A DNA stretch of 64,000 bases. It comes from Sipunculus nudus. Taxonomy: Eukaryota > Annelida > Sipuncula > Golfingiida > Sipunculidae. The stretch is from assembly GCA_026874595.1 (NCBI GenBank), contig CM049319.1, positions 14,847,601-14,911,600 of the forward strand, written 5' to 3'. The notes under the pieces were generated by a model. That model did not search any database. It had not been told where the DNA came from and saw only the letters and a list, made by a program, of their open reading frames with translations. Both the position numbers and the translations under genes were made by a program. The number at the start of each line of letters is the position of its first letter. Positions within the stretch are counted from its first letter, which is position 1. Positions 1 through 15,300 of the stretch are shown one piece after another.

Positions 1-162
1 TGGGGGCATAAAAATGTTTTTCCTCCAGGAATTGGGCTCATTTTATATAACATCTATATTAATATTTTTTTCACAGGCAATTATTTTATATGATAATATA
101 ATGAGATTTGGAATACGTTTGCTTGACCTAAAGTACAGGAGCAATGTGGCATCATGGCTTAC

Positions 163-365
163 CTGGAATAGTGACAGGTATAGCCCCCAGAGGGCAGCAT
201 AGATCATTGAGTTTCTGAGGGGCTTGGCCACCAAGCTGATGAAGGCCAGTGCTGTCCCAACCAGAGCGAGCAGGTCCATTCCTCGCTGAATGCTCAGCCC
301 AAGTCGCGGCATGAAGCGGAGCAATGTGGGAGAGCCAGTGGTGAGGTCATGTAGAGAATTTGCCT
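163..365 (-). CDS. LMF2: LMF2 coding exon 3
   Basis: Acceptor ttatttccag at 370-366 and donor GTAAGCC at 162-156 bound a 203-nt exon. With the single base carried from exon 2 it encodes EANSLHDLTTGSPTLLRF, then MPRLGLSIQRGMDLLALVGT, then ALAFISLVAKPLRNSMIYAA and LWGLYLSLFQ. This is the LMF pattern: a lumenal segment with a PTLL-PRLGL motif, then membrane helices. The family usually continues with a VGQxFLYFQWD-type segment, expected in the next exon beyond the left edge. Confidence 0.9.
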
Positions 366-3300
366 CTGGAAATAATAAAATATGTAATATAAACTGAACA
401 GAATATTGGAAAATTTGCATATTTAAGTGCTAAAAGCAAATTGTGTTAAGTTATGGCAGTCTTTTCAACACAACTGCCTGATGATTTTTTGAATAAGAAC
501 CATCCTAGCCCCATTTTCCCTAAAATGAAAAATTAAATTGATACAAAATATTTCCACTCTCCTGGGAACAATTTTTTGTGTCATCATTTGTGAAAAATTC
601 AGGCATGTGCATTAGTTCACAATTTAAAAAGTATGTAATTTTACCAGATATAAATGCAAAATCACCTTTTACAATACAGTTGTGAAAGTTTACAAACTTC
701 CATGCAAATCTCCAGTTATTGTATGAACCCATGAAACCTGCACTGCCACCCCTCCTCAAAATGAACTGGTTGGAATATTCTAGAAATCTTGACTGCTTTA
801 GGAGTACATGGTTGTGATACAGGTGGTCTATTTGCAAGGTTGGGGTGACCTTTAAAACTCCACAAAAGATTTTACATCTTATATGATTAAGGGGGCCCAA
901 TCACCTATCTGACCTTTATATACTTAAATAATCCCTCAGAGCTTTTATAAAAAAAGGCCAGAAAACAAGGATATAACCGGCCTCAGGCTGCTTGTTTTGT
1001 TTATATAAATGTGTCTAAAATATGTGGGGTCGGAAAAATAATCAACACAAATCCAACATTGGCATCTATCAGCAAGAGCTTTGCAAATGGCGTTTTGCAA
1101 CAAGTGGCCTTTCTACCTCCGCACATATGCAACCTACCACCTTGGGTTACTTTTTTTCCATTTGTCAACATTGTTGTGTTTATGAATATGTTGTTGATAA
1201 ACAAGTTCATACATCCTTCAGGAAGGTCTTTTAAGAATTTTCACAACCAAAATTACCCTGAGGTCATTAATATATAGACAAAGGAAGCCAGAAATCACAT
1301 TAATACTTTTTCAAAAGGTAGGTGAATAGGCCACTTTAAAATTAGGGAGAATTAAAATCATATGTTCAGAAATGACACTTTCACAACTTTGGTACATGTG
1401 AGGTGTGAATCTTATTCTGATTTGAACACTTCTGAACATGACCTAACAACACTGGGGACTCAACAACCATCAATAAAAGCAACTTATACTTCAGTTAGTT
1501 CCCTGATCCATTCTTCAAGAAATGGTATATTTTACCTGTCTGCTATATATAAAAGAAGAGTACAAGTCTACAGACCTAAATAAATATATATGTTCGTTCA
1601 TGATAAATTTATTCCTACTGCTGGCTGGACATTTCGGCTGAGTGCTAAGTCCCATGATCTCTTGTTTTAGTCAGTTGCCACTGATGTATGTTCATACATT
1701 GCATGACAGTTAAACATATGACAGCATTTCTTTAAGAGTTTAAATATTATCCCCTATCTTACTACCCTTAGCTCCTCTACAAAATGTTTCAGAAAAATAT
1801 AGTAAAAAAATCTGGCCTCATACTTCCATTCAAAGGGAGGCACTTAAACCCCCTCCCTGCACTCTCTCACACACACAATATAAATATACAAACAAATTTC
1901 AACGATAACACATAAACATATAACAATATACATTATAAAATACATGAAAAAAAGGAGCACATCATAAGTAGACCACAGATGCTAATACAGAATACCTGCT
2001 TACATACTGCTATATTTCTATTAGTTCACAGCTATGATATACTAAAATATGCTGGGAAGCAGACCTTGCCACAGCATCAAGGTGAGAGACCACCTGTTGA
2101 GTGGCCCCTTCAGGTGTGTAAAAACTACAGGTATGATATATGTCCCTGAGTGTCTGCTACCTGTCTGTGTAAGCACCATGTTGGAGTGCATAAAGATCAA
2201 ATGAATTAGCACCTTGCACCCCGTTCCCTCCCTCAAACACACATCTTTATAACCTAGACAACAAGCACCTGCCCTGAAGTTCAAAGGTCATAAAACACAT
2301 TTGTAAAACAAACAGCTATAATTCAGGAAAAACATGTGGCAACAACCATGTATTTGGATCAATGTGTGTGACTATGTAAAACTCAAGTGCAATTGTGCAG
2401 AATGCTAATTCTGTACAATTTTTCTCTGAGTTATATTTAAGAATGAATAAGTATTTACTACTTATCAATTAGAATAGCAGCCTCTAGTTTGAAATCTATC
2501 CACAAAATGCTAATATTCAGCCATATTAAAGAGTTACAGGACTACTAGTCATGGTCTAAGCGTCCCATTTTTAATTGAAATGATTTAAAATCAAGAGCAG
2601 GATCAGGTTTGATTTGGTTATACAAGCATTACATGGGGTGTTCGGGATCAACCTGGTGAAGATTAAATAATACCAGTAAATTACAAAAGTAGATTATCCT
2701 ATAATATTTAGCATTGAACCCACAATTCCATCAAACAAAATTCTCTTTTGAATGAAACAGTTTTAGATTTAAGTTTATAATTTATATATGGTGAGCCAAT
2801 ATCACATTTTTCACAGAGCAGACTTTTTTTAAGTTAACCCATATTTGTCATGTTTCAGGTAAACAAAATATTAGTTCACTTGTTGCAAATGTTGTGTCAT
2901 ACAAACTCATCATTAAGAAAAATCATTTTCCTCATACTACATTTAAAAATTGAAAAAAAAATTAATTTATCAGTAAAAAAATAGTTTTTCAGGAACAGCA
3001 CACTTCAATTCTGACTCCCAACATAAAAAAATTATTTTTCTATATAAATTCACCTATTCTGAGTTCTAGTTAAACAGACATTCCTTTGAAGAAAATAAAA
3101 AAAAATTACCATAAAATTTTAATTTGTTTGATGATAGCTTTTATCTGTTAAGGAAAACAATCCTATTATTTTGTTGCCCCTTAACATAGGAATCTTTATA
3201 AAAAAATTATTAGTGAAAAGGTTACAAAAACTTGCTGTCCCACATTAATTTCTGGGAAAAAAAGTGACTGTGAACCCAAAATTTTTAGGGGCCTTTTTAT

Positions 3301-6300
3301 ACAATCATGGAGTAAGATATATTTCTATTTTGATGAGAAAATGAGGGTCCACTTCATGCTCCAGCTGCCAGAAGCTGATCCTTAGGTAATGAACTTTGAT
3401 TTACAGTTGTAATACCTGCAATGTAAGATCTAGATCACCTAACAGACCAAAACATCTTTACATGGGATGAAACATTACATAGCAACACCAAAGGATAAAG
3501 GTTGTGATTTACAGTTTTTAATTATGGCAAGACATGACAGATTTGTGGCTACATTTTAGGATATCCAATCTACCTATGTATAGATAGTGGATTCTTCCAA
3601 CAGCACTACAAACATGACCTGCTCTGGACACTTGCCAGGGTGGGATTCTTGCATAAAAGAATACAACAACACAGAAATTAAATCTCAACTCCACCAAAAT
3701 GGCCTGAAATACTGTCAACATATTGAATAAACATTAAATTGTGCCAAATCTTATAATAATGCAAGTCCTTGGAAAAGGACCCTGTCAAGGGGACACGGCA
3801 GTCACTGTGGAACTGTGAAGGCAGCATGAAGAGTCTTACTCAAGCCAGCTGTTCTCATTCATATAAAAAGGTTCCCAGGAGCAACACATTTAACATTCTA
3901 AGGCAACATCTCTACATCACAAGTGTTGCGTCCCCACATCAAACTCTTATTTTAAACTCAGCTGACTATAAATCATCTGAGCTATAGTCGTAGTCCATTG
4001 TCCGTCGTCTGTCCATCAGTCCGTCCATAGATGTGGCACGTTTTGAAACCGTAAGACCTAGAAATCCAACATTCGCGTAATGTTAGATGTCCCCAAAATC
4101 TCCTACCAAGCCAAAAAACTGGGTCTTTGTGACTTCATTCCTTTGAGAAATTAAGGGAAAACCTCAATTTTTTATTAAAAACCTATTTTCACACTTCAGG
4201 ACTGATTAATATCAAAACCACTCTTCTGTTTATCCTCATATTTACCATAAATATTACTCTATAAAGTTCCTATGTACATGACAGAAATCAGGTCTGTATT
4301 ATATAATTTAAAAAAGCTATGGGCCAAAACATATTGCACTTTGTAAACAAGGGACCCAAGGGTCACGGCGCTCAGCTGATTGTGATTGGACTATAAATGT
4401 TTCTCCACTGTGATACTTTATCGAGTTGATAAAGCTTATGAATATCATGGACATGTTGGGCTATTATGAAGGAATGTAATGTAATATGTGAGTACATGAT
4501 AAATGAAATTACCTGACTGATGGATTAATAGAGTAAAACATAGTGGTTTATTTTTTATTTATTTAGGAGGGGTTGAAAATTGTGATATATTTGAGCAAAT
4601 ATGAATGCTATGACAGCAGTAATAAGCAGTAGTAGAATGATGATAAGGCTATTTGTTGAAGGATCTAAAGTGTATGGTAGTCTGCAAGCTTTGACAGATA
4701 TGATGTTATGATTAACTATGCTGATGAAGTGATTTATGAATTTGTGTCTGTATGACACAATATCTCTTTAGTCTTGACAAGGCACATTATTGTGATGCCC
4801 GTTATGTCTACATATTACACAATATTGACATAATTTCTGGCATGTACATAGGTACCTATGGACGAATAGTTATACAAAATATTAAAGTATGAATATATCT
4901 GATTCATCTTGTTCTTGCTTACTGAGGCTGACTTTGGGACGGGGTTCGGAGAAGGGAAAAGTGAGGGCAGCACGAAGGTGGATGTAGAAATATTCTATTG
5001 TAATGTTTTTCATTTATATAAGAATATGAAAAGCTAAGAGGAAAGGGGCCCTCCTACTTGGTTATAGTAAAGTTCTAAATATATGATTGCAAACTAATAC
5101 TCTGACAAGACTGTCATGAAGAAAAATAGTAAAAGTTTTGAGATACTGTGATGCATATGAAAATTTACAGATGGGCAGGCAAGTGGACAGGATGGACTAA
5201 TACCTTTATTTCACTTTCAAGGGAATAATGCAGTTAAGTTTATATATAAGCCTATTTTTTTAGCATATCCACTTTTTCCATTAAGAAGTTTTTATCTGAA
5301 TCATTTTTTTATTTACAGGTTTTTTAAATTTTTAATAAAAAAAACTGAAAATATAAGTTAAAATATTAGAGTTGTTGCAAAAGTTGCAATCATGATATAT
5401 ACAGAGTAAAAAAACTGAAACTTTAAGTTAAAATATTAGAATTGTTGCAAAAGTTGCAATCATTATATATCCAGAGTGTAGCTCATATTGGGTCATATTA
5501 TGCATACACATATATTTTATTATTTTTAAATCATAAATGTTTAAACTGAATTTAAAAGAAAACAATGCCACAACATGGCATCTACAAGAATATTCCTTGA
5601 ATCACTATTAAAAAGTTTTGCACACTGAAGTTTTCAGTACATGCTTAATTTTATTCACCAAAATAAAATAAAAGATTCAGTAAATTTGATAAAATAAAAC
5701 ATCTTTTCAAATAAAGTTTACACACTGTTGGTTGAATGAGGGACAAACAATATCATTGTGCTAATTACTATCCCAGTTTTAATTTATTACTGGAATTAAT
5801 AGTCAATTTCACACCTGGTGAAGTTTTTACTCTTCTGAAGAAAGGGATTACTTATCTGATGAACATCCACACTTTCATAGCAATACACCACTTTGTGGAC
5901 ACAATTAAATGTACACTTTAATCATTGTAACCCTGGTGGTACAATACAAAATCTAAAATGTAGCATAGCCTAGAATAAGAATTAATCAAATACAGAAAAT
6001 AACTAGAATACGGGTAGTCGACAAGCGACTACGTGTATCCGCCTAAATCAGAGTGGAACGGGTGAAGTTTGGCATGGATTGAGTGGCAAGGGGAAATAGA
6101 GTGAGGTGTGTTGCATATTAGCATGGATGTCTGCAGCCGAAATGTGTATATATAGGTTGCGCCACCTACCACAAATCCAGAAAGCTGTCCAAGTTGTATA
6201 CATATGCAAAATTTTAGGCAGAAAATTCAAACCGCTACATGTATATGAGTGATTTTATCCCAGAGCAGAAAACAGAAGGACTTGTGCAAAAATGGTGGCA

Positions 6301-9300
6301 GGTGGCGCCATCAATTTTGTGTATGATTACGAGTTATGTGAGATCTATACACATGCAAAACTTCTGGGGGATATGTCCAACCAGTCCTGAGATATAAGCC
6401 TGAATGTCTGCACATTCATTTAACATAAATGAAGGTGGCGCCACCTGCCAAAAAAAATCGAGAAAGCGATCCAAGATGTATAAACATGCAAAATTTTAAG
6501 GCAGATAAGTCAATCCACTACAGAGATACGAGAGATTTTAGCCCACGACAGACAAACAGACAGACGCTGTGTAAAATTGGTTGCAGGTTGCCCCTCCAGT
6601 TTTGTGTATGATAAAGAGCTTTGTGAGATCTATATACATGCAAAATTTTGGCCCAATCGGTCAAACGGTTCCCAAGATATGAGCTTGGATGTCTGCAGCG
6701 TAAACTAGAATGTAGGTGGCGCCACCTGTCATAAAATCAAGAAAGCTGTCCAGGATGTTTAAGCATGCCGAATTTCAGGTGAATTAGTCAAACCACTGCA
6801 GAGATATGAGTAATTTTAACCCTAGGCAGATGGACAGATGGACACTGTGCAAACATGGTTGCAGGTGGCGCCACCATTTTTTGTGTATGTTATAATAATT
6901 TTTTGTGTATGTTATCCTTTGTACAAAATTTTTTTCCTGATCCGTCAAATGGTTACCGAGATATGTGGGTTTATGTATGGAAACAGACGCACAAATGGAC
7001 GCTGGGCAGAGAGGAAAGGTCAGAGGTCAAAACTAAATCGAGGCGCAGCAAATCATATATGACCCGAATATAATCCCAGGTTTCATAAAATTCTGCCTAG
7101 TGGTTACGGAGGAGTTCCCCGGACATCTACGCCGCGGCGGCAGTCTGAAAACATAGTATCCGTAAAACTCTGCTTTGGCGTATACAATTACGGATAAATA
7201 AAGGTGCAATTTAAAATTATGAATTCTGGTGTGTTATTTACATATATGTATTGCTTTGCAAATTTAAAAAATATTGACCCATCAGAAGGCATAATTTGAT
7301 AATATATGAAACAAATCTTGGATAAATAAAGGTGCAATTTAAAATTGTGAATTCTGGAGTGTTATTATCATATATTTATTGCTTTGCAAATTTAAAAATA
7401 TATTTTAATTTATTTATAATTAATTTATCTATAAAAAAGAAATATATCTGTGTGCATAACGTGAATTTACCTGGCTTAATTAAGTATAAATGTTGATGCA
7501 ATTTAAATTTGTGAATCAATTTAAATATTCAGTTATATATGATATACTGTAAATATATAGTAAAATTTATAAACTTAAAAAAAATGACTTAACAAAAGAG
7601 AAAAAAGGATCTAATGCAAATATTTGTTCATTATTTTCCTGTCTTAGTAGAATGGAAATTAAAGCTATCTCCTTTTTTTCCTGTTTCTTTTAATATTTAA
7701 AAATAATTTCATTTTAATTATATTTTATCCTTTACGTATATGCAGAGGTGCTGTAACTCCCACCAGTCCCTGTAAACACCACTGAATTTTTATTCTGTAT
7801 TCTGTATTTATATCCAAAGGTGTTGTAACTCCCCCCCCCCCCCCCCCCAGTCATTGAGCCCTAGTTCCTGAGCACTGAGGGTAGTATTTTTATTGCAACC
7901 TCAAAAAATCTTTGTTGATGCAGTGATAACTGTCACAATCAGCTGAGCGCCATGACCCATGGGTCCCTTGTTTAAATACTAATTGCATTTACTACATCTT
8001 ACCTTTAGGGGCAACAAGTCTGGCTGGCAGGATTCCATTATCACCATATAGCCCTGTAACAAAGAAAGACAAATGTTATGATTGCAAAATATGTTATATA
8101 TTCATTATTATTCACATTTTAAATCTAGTGATGGCTAACCATTCTCATATATTCAGGTGATGAGTATTTATATATTTTGATCAATCTAGTACACAAAATT
8201 TTTAACATGATCATTTTGGGTTATGTACATATGTGAATGGAGACAAAGTCAAAACACATGCATATATCTATCACATACAAGACAGTAACTTGTACTGAGC
8301 CACAACAAGGCAGTTCAGTGTTATCTGATTGATCATAATTTGCTTAATCAAGGTAGCAGAACCTGCAAAAAACCCTATATCTAAAACCAATCTGAAAGTT
8401 GTTTAAATTCATTATAGACCCCATAAAGTATACATTATTTTCAAACCTGGCACAGTGTTCATTTTGATGGTATACATAACTTTTAATTTATCTTAAAGGG
8501 GCCCAATCACATATAAAGCATGTAGAATTAACATGAAAAACAGCTTCTTCCCTTTAAAATAAATGTGTACCTGCCAAAATATTGCCTTAAAACTGATTGC
8601 TTACTCCTTTAAACAAGTGTTAAAAACAGTGGAGCGTGCTCAATCCCAGGTGTCAACATAAACACAGCTCCTGGGGCATCGCGGAGCCAGAACACCTGTC
8701 AATCAGGAGATGCCCTGACTGAATTTGCCATATAAATGTAATACTGTACATGTTCCAGCTGGCTGAAACAACGCATGTTGTGGCTCACAATCAGACCTCT
8801 GGATACGAGGACTTGTTATGGTAAACATACCCACATGAACTGTGTTTACCAACACGCAGAGCCATAACAAGGTGTTAACCAGCCGTACGTGAGGTACTGA
8901 GACTGTGTGCAGGGACAGTTTTGCTAATAAACTTTAGTATAAAGCAAACGTGAACTAACAGTGTGAAAGATTAGGCATATATTGCTCCTGATTATGTCCT
9001 TCTAACATGATTTTGTAACATTGAACAAACAAGGGACCCATGGGTCACATCGCTCAGCTGAATTTTGGAAAATATTAGTAACTGCAAAATATTTTTATTT
9101 CTTTTGGTTTTTCATGTATATTATCATTAGAAAATCTATGAGAAAATGGCCCTGCTAAAATGAAACTCTGTAAATTATAGAATAATGGACATGAGCTAAA
9201 CCATTTAGTGATGCACCAATGGAACAAACAGGCCTATGGTAATTGTTATTTAAAAGTAACATGTCATAAACAAATAATGTGTGAAGGTAATTAAGTTTTC

Positions 9301-12300
9301 AAAAGTTAAATATATGGCCATATGAGTTAAAAATTAATCCCATAAAGTTTGACCATTATTCCTAATTTTAATACTATTTTAACAGTGTTATTCACACCTA
9401 GGCCCCGCCAACTTTAAGAGATATGAATGAAATGCTACAAAGTATTTATATCTCCTTAAATCTTGTCAGTTAGCACTTACATTACATCCTAATATTTTAT
9501 CACATTTGAATATTAGGATTATATTCCTGATTTTTTTTCTTTAAAACATTCAAAATTGTCCAAGTCTCATCAAAAAGAATTTATTTAATATTAAAATTAT
9601 AAGATTCATCTTGTTTATTAGTCCTGTGGATTGAACGGGTGGGTGGGGGGAGGGGTCTCCGTTAATACTGCTCTTTGCTGAAAAAAATGTTAATTTTAAG
9701 ATTCATCTAGTTCATAGTACGGGTCTGTCAACAGAAGGGGGGGGGGGGGGGTGTTGCCAGAGAAAAAGGCACCCTGTGGTATGGTATTAACTGCAGACAC
9801 TAATCAAGCTCAACTCAGTGGAGAGAGCTGCACTAAATGACCTACAGTGACCAAAGTGGACTGCTTGACAATGTAAGGGAATACAACAAGAGCCTCCAAA
9901 AAAAATTCAAAAACTAGCCTAACTTTGCAGCTTTTATTTTCAAATTTCAGATTTTAACAGATTAAATCTTTATGTGTACATGCTGTGAAAATTAAATCCA
10001 CAGTACTTACAGGAAAAAAAGTGCCGAGGCCAAAGTTGGCATAATTTAAGGTATCAATTTTTATTTTTGCTCATATTTAAAAAAATTTAAAAGTTTTTGA
10101 TCTAATTTTTGGTATACAATTTAATTTTGATCAATTAAAGTTATATTATACTGTAAAAAAGGCCTTAGCTTTAACATGTTTTGTGTTAAGCGATAAAATT
10201 TCTTTTCAGATTTTTTTACAAAATGCATTATGTTTGAGCCCATAACTTTTTTAAATTATACAATACAGACCTTATTTCTGGCATGTATTTAGGCTATATA
10301 GAGGAATATTTATGGTAAATATGAGGAAAAACAGATGAGTGGTTTTGATATTAGGCAGTCCTGAAGTGTAAAAATATGTTTTTAATAAAAAATTGAGGTT
10401 TTTCCTTAATGTTTCAAAGGAACAAAGTTGCAAAGACCTAGTTTTCAGCTTGGTAAGAGATCTTTGGGACATCTAACGTTATGCCAACAGCCTGGTTAGC
10501 ATAGAGATATGCACTGAATGACCTACAGTCACCAAAGTGGACTGCTTGACAATGTAAGGGTATACAACAAGAGCCTCCAAAAAAATTCAATAACTAGCCT
10601 AATTTTGCAGCCTTTATTTTCAAATTTCAAATGTTAACAGATTAAATCCTTATGTGTACATGCTGTGAAAATTAAATCCACAGTACTTACAGGAAAAAAA
10701 ACATGCTGTGGCCAAAGTTGGCAAAATTAAAGGTACCAATTATATATTTTTGCCAATATTTAAAAAAAATTTACAGATTTTGATCTAATTTTTTGTATAC
10801 AATTTAATTTTGATTAATTAAAGTTATATTACTGAAAAAAAGTCCTTACCTTTAACACTTTTGGTCTTAAAAGACCAAATATCTTTCCTGATTTTTTTAC
10901 AAAGTCCATTATGTTTGGGCCCATAACTTTTTTAAATTAAATAATACTGACTTAATTTCTGGCATGTAAATAGGAACTATAGAGAGAAATATTTATGGTA
11001 AATATGAAGAAAACCAGATGAGTGGTTTTGATATTTAATAAGGCAGTCCTGAAGTGTGAAAATAGATTTCTAATAAAAAATTGAGGTTTTTCCATCTCGA
11101 AGGAACAAAGTCCTATTGACCCAATTTTCAGCATGGTAGGAGATTTTGGGGACATCTAACTGTATGCCAAATTTCAGATTCATAGGTCCAATGGTGTCGA
11201 AACATGCCAGTCTTACGGACGGACATCCAGACAGACGGCCGGACAGACGGATGGACAGACAGACAGAAGGACGATGGACCACGACTATAGCTCAGATGAC
11301 TTATAGTCAGCTGAGCTAAAAATTAAATTTGTAAAAGGGACACTATTATAAGCTGCCATTAACAGTAAGCCATTTTTTAGTGGACTAATATTAAACTGCA
11401 TGACAATATCTCGTGTCTTTTTTCCCCTTTAATGTGGTTTTCTAGTTGAAAATAATATTTGAATCAAACTTCAAAATATCAGTTTTAGAGACATGATAAA
11501 GGAAAAACAAAAATTCATTTTATAGATACTGTCATGTAGTTTAATATAAGCAACTAAAATGTGGCGTGCAGTTACTGGGTGCTTAAAACAGCATACTGTT
11601 TAAAAAAAATTAGATGTTAAAATTTCACATGAAAATGAATGAAAATGTCAAAAATATATGTACCATCAGAAAGAACAATGTACCAAATTTAAAATAATGT
11701 TCACTTCATGGTTCTAATATGAATTTAAAACATCTTTTGGATTGATGTTTGAAATAGTGGTGTTTGCCAGTTCTGCAGCAGGAAATGAGAAACACAAGGT
11801 AACATGTTTTACTCTATTATTTTGTCTTGATTATTATCCCTTAATAATAACAGCAGATCATGTTCATGTCACCAATGAGTGGCGTTTATATTTAACTGAA
11901 CACAGGACTGATTTCCAAACTAGACTTAGTAGACTTATCACTCAAAAGACCATCTAGAGTAACTTTTAATGAGCAACACTAGAGTATATGTGAGGTCTGG
12001 AACTGTTCAACTATTCAGATCAATTCAACTGAGCTATAAACTACTTCCAATTTAATTCCAATTCATAATGTCTTCAAATTCTTAATTCAATTCGAATTCA
12101 CTTCAGAACTGACCCAAAGTCAGACAGAAAGGCATGTGATCAGTAATGGATCTCAAAATGTATTTACAGTTTTGGGTCAACTTTAAAACTTACAAAAGAC
12201 AAAATTCATACCTAACTACTAATGATTTGCATGAACAATAACCAGTGAAAAGCTAAAGAAGCTGTTCCCAGCATTTCATGAAAACAACATGGTTGTTCCC

Positions 12301-15300
12301 TGAGATTTCCCTTTGAAGATTGATTTCTCAATCACCTTACTACAGAAATCCTTGGAGGCAGGCAAATTTTTCTTTAACCTTTTTATTTTAGATTTTGACA
12401 AAAATTTCTACTGATGAGGGGACAACATATAAAAATAAACAAAAATGTCTGAGCAGCTGGTAAATTTCTACTGAAAATAATTTTTTTTATGCGGGGCTCA
12501 AAATTTACTGGTGTGATGCCTGAGAAAACAAGTTTTCTTCCCTAATTCTTTCAAAATATTTCACAGGTTTACCATAGCCTACCATCCAGTGGATATGCCA
12601 CTATGACATAAGACAAAATATAACACACTGGCAGTTTTCTCTGTTAATCCAACCACATTTTCGTGATTGAAAAAAAAGAGAGAAAAACAAACAAAATTTC
12701 CATAATGCCCTTATTTTCAGGATGACTTGGAACCAAGTGAAGATATTCTGCTTAACTCTAAAATCAAACTCTAAATTCAAACACAATCACTTATATATAA
12801 GCAGCATTATTTATTAGCCATTTCTGGTTACCATGGCAATGGAATTTCAGATGTTACCCACATATATTTGTGAAGCAGATGCTGTTATATACATATATTT
12901 TTAAGCTGTAAAACCCAGCAGAACTACTGATACACGTGTATCATCCTAAATTCCTACACTATGAATTCCAGGAAGCTACAAAGAGATGCTACATTTCTTT
13001 GGGTGTACACTTGTTAAGCCTTGCTTTGAAGTAACAAGTACAGCCAGCTGAGAAAGTAACTTATGTTTTAGGAGGTTGTTCTCATTATTTTAACAATCAT
13101 CCTACCACCTTCATGTCGACTGTCAGATGACGGATGCTTAGTTATCAGTTTTATCCATAACACCTGTGCCTGTCAGGTAAACTTCGTTAACCTGCCTGTG
13201 TAAGGTGGATCCGATTTTCCCAATGTCTACTACTTAGGCAAGAAGCTGGATTTTTTTTCTCTTGCTGCAGGAGAAACACATGCTGTATTGTTAAGCTGCA
13301 CAGCAGTGCTGATTCTGGCAGCCCAGCCCAGGTTAAATATTATAAACAGCAGGTGCGCTCTCAATGAACATCAATTTGGGTATAAAGGCAAGAGTTATGT
13401 CCATTCAGCCCAAGCCATCAGATGTAATAGTTAAATAGATTGCAAAAGTTGAAGTATGTTACTTCAGTTTTTTTCCAGATCTGTTGAATACCTGCAAGAG
13501 TTGCTTTGAGAAATTACACTTTTTGAATAATAAAACTGCCACTTGTATATTTGAAGAGAGTTTTCTGAAATGAGTGTTAGCTAAAATAATGCTGAATGAA
13601 GAATGTCTGAGAGCAAAATTGCTTAGAATTGTATTTGATGGTCATGTTATCTGTATCACTGTAAGCTCCAAGAGAACAATTTGTAAATTTATCTGATTTT
13701 TTCCTACTTCCAAACACGGCAGACTTGTGCTTACAGTTTGTAAAGGAATTCAGTGGGGTTAAAGGCCTACTCTCTAGTTCAATCAGGAATCAGTTGTACT
13801 CATTACATTCATTATATTTCATCTAATGTTGTCTATATAATATAGTCAACCAAGTATCTGAAATATTGGTCTAAATGATGCATCCTACCGTTAATATGGA
13901 ACCGGGTGTGGCAATCTGATTAGCAGCTTTGTTCAGATATGTTGCCTTTCGAACTGCTATTTTGTCATTTTCAAGTGATTAGAGTATGCGGTTAGATCAA
14001 GATTGGGGGATGACTGTGGCATGTGCAGTGACGTGTTTGGTTGTGTTTGAGATAAACATTGCTGGCCATGTATGACACAACACCATTTGTTTACCACGTT
14101 TTATTCGCCTGGGATTCAGCTTTTGTATCAATGGTATGCTCAGATACGAATTTCTCCCACACCTTTAGTGTGTAGCAAGTGATATAAGCTACAGGATAGG
14201 CCTTTAACATAGCAGGGTTTCAAGCTACCACATGAAGACACTAGTGAGAAGTGCTGAAGATTGTACTGGATCAGGAAAGCTACACAGAGTGAAGGATTTT
14301 GATGCCAGGATTAATCTAGCAATACCAGCGTCTCAGGATCCCACTTGCATATAATAATACTTTTCTTTTATTTTTTTTAATCTACACCTATTTTATCTTT
14401 GTCTTAAATGAACCAAGAGCATAAATAAAACCTAGGTCTGTGTGTGTCAAAATATATCTGAAGTACAGGTACAGATTCACAGCATTTAACACAGGCCTTT
14501 AGAGCTATGTGAGTAATAAAGTTTTCATTTTTCTTCTTGTCAATGCATGCACCACGCATCACTCAGCATCAGTCAAGTTTTTGTTGCTATGGCAGACTCC
14601 GTCATTATTTACATTCTCCCAAGAGGTGCCGATTTTATTTTTTTCCTTTTTATATTCTTTCTCAATTTTTTTTCTAAGGGATCAGAAAAAAACTGAAGAA
14701 TATCTATAGATATTATCATAATATTATATATATAATTTACAATCTTAAAAAAGACCCCTTGTACTGTCAATCTGTCAGGAGACAGGCTAAACAAGTCATG
14801 TGAAGAATTATGCACAATACTCAATGAAATTTAGAAAAATTTATAAATTGGCAGATCAGTTCTTGAAGTTGCAATGCAGGAATATAGTACAGGCCTAATT
14901 TACTAGAAGGGAACATAAAAAAGATCTGGCAAATCTGCCACCGATCAATTTATATAAGTATCTGTTAGATCAGACTTTTCTTTAACATTTAAATCCCACT
15001 GATGAAGGTCACAAGCAAAATTACAGTACATCTAAAGTTTATGATACTTTTAGTGTCATAAAAATGTAAAAATGTGGGCCAGGGATCATGAGCCCATGAT
15101 ACTCAGCTAAATCTGACACATTATTAAAGGTCATAAAAAACTAGAATACGGATAGTCGACAAGCGACAAGTCGACGCTGTGCAAAAATGGTTGCAGGTGG
15201 CGCCACCAGTTTTGCCTATGATAAAGAGCTATGTGCAATCTGTACACATGCAAAATTTTGGCCCAATCGGTCAAAAGGTTCCCAAGATTTGAGCATGGAT

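Noticed and set aside
520-900. 126-codon minus-strand frame in LMF2 intron 2
   Set aside because: No recognised motif, no splice sites that fit the LMF2 phases, and AT-rich intron context; likely chance.
4347-7971. A single 3.6-kb transposon with inverted ACAAGGGACCC ends
   Set aside because: Other copies have this end only on the left and a different right end, and family C interrupts the interior; a fragmentary inverted end is as likely.
9029-11319. Helitron assignment for family B, based on a hairpin followed by CTAA
   Set aside because: The left end lacks the usual TC start, the right end is not a clean CTRR terminus, and no Rep/helicase is visible; class left open.
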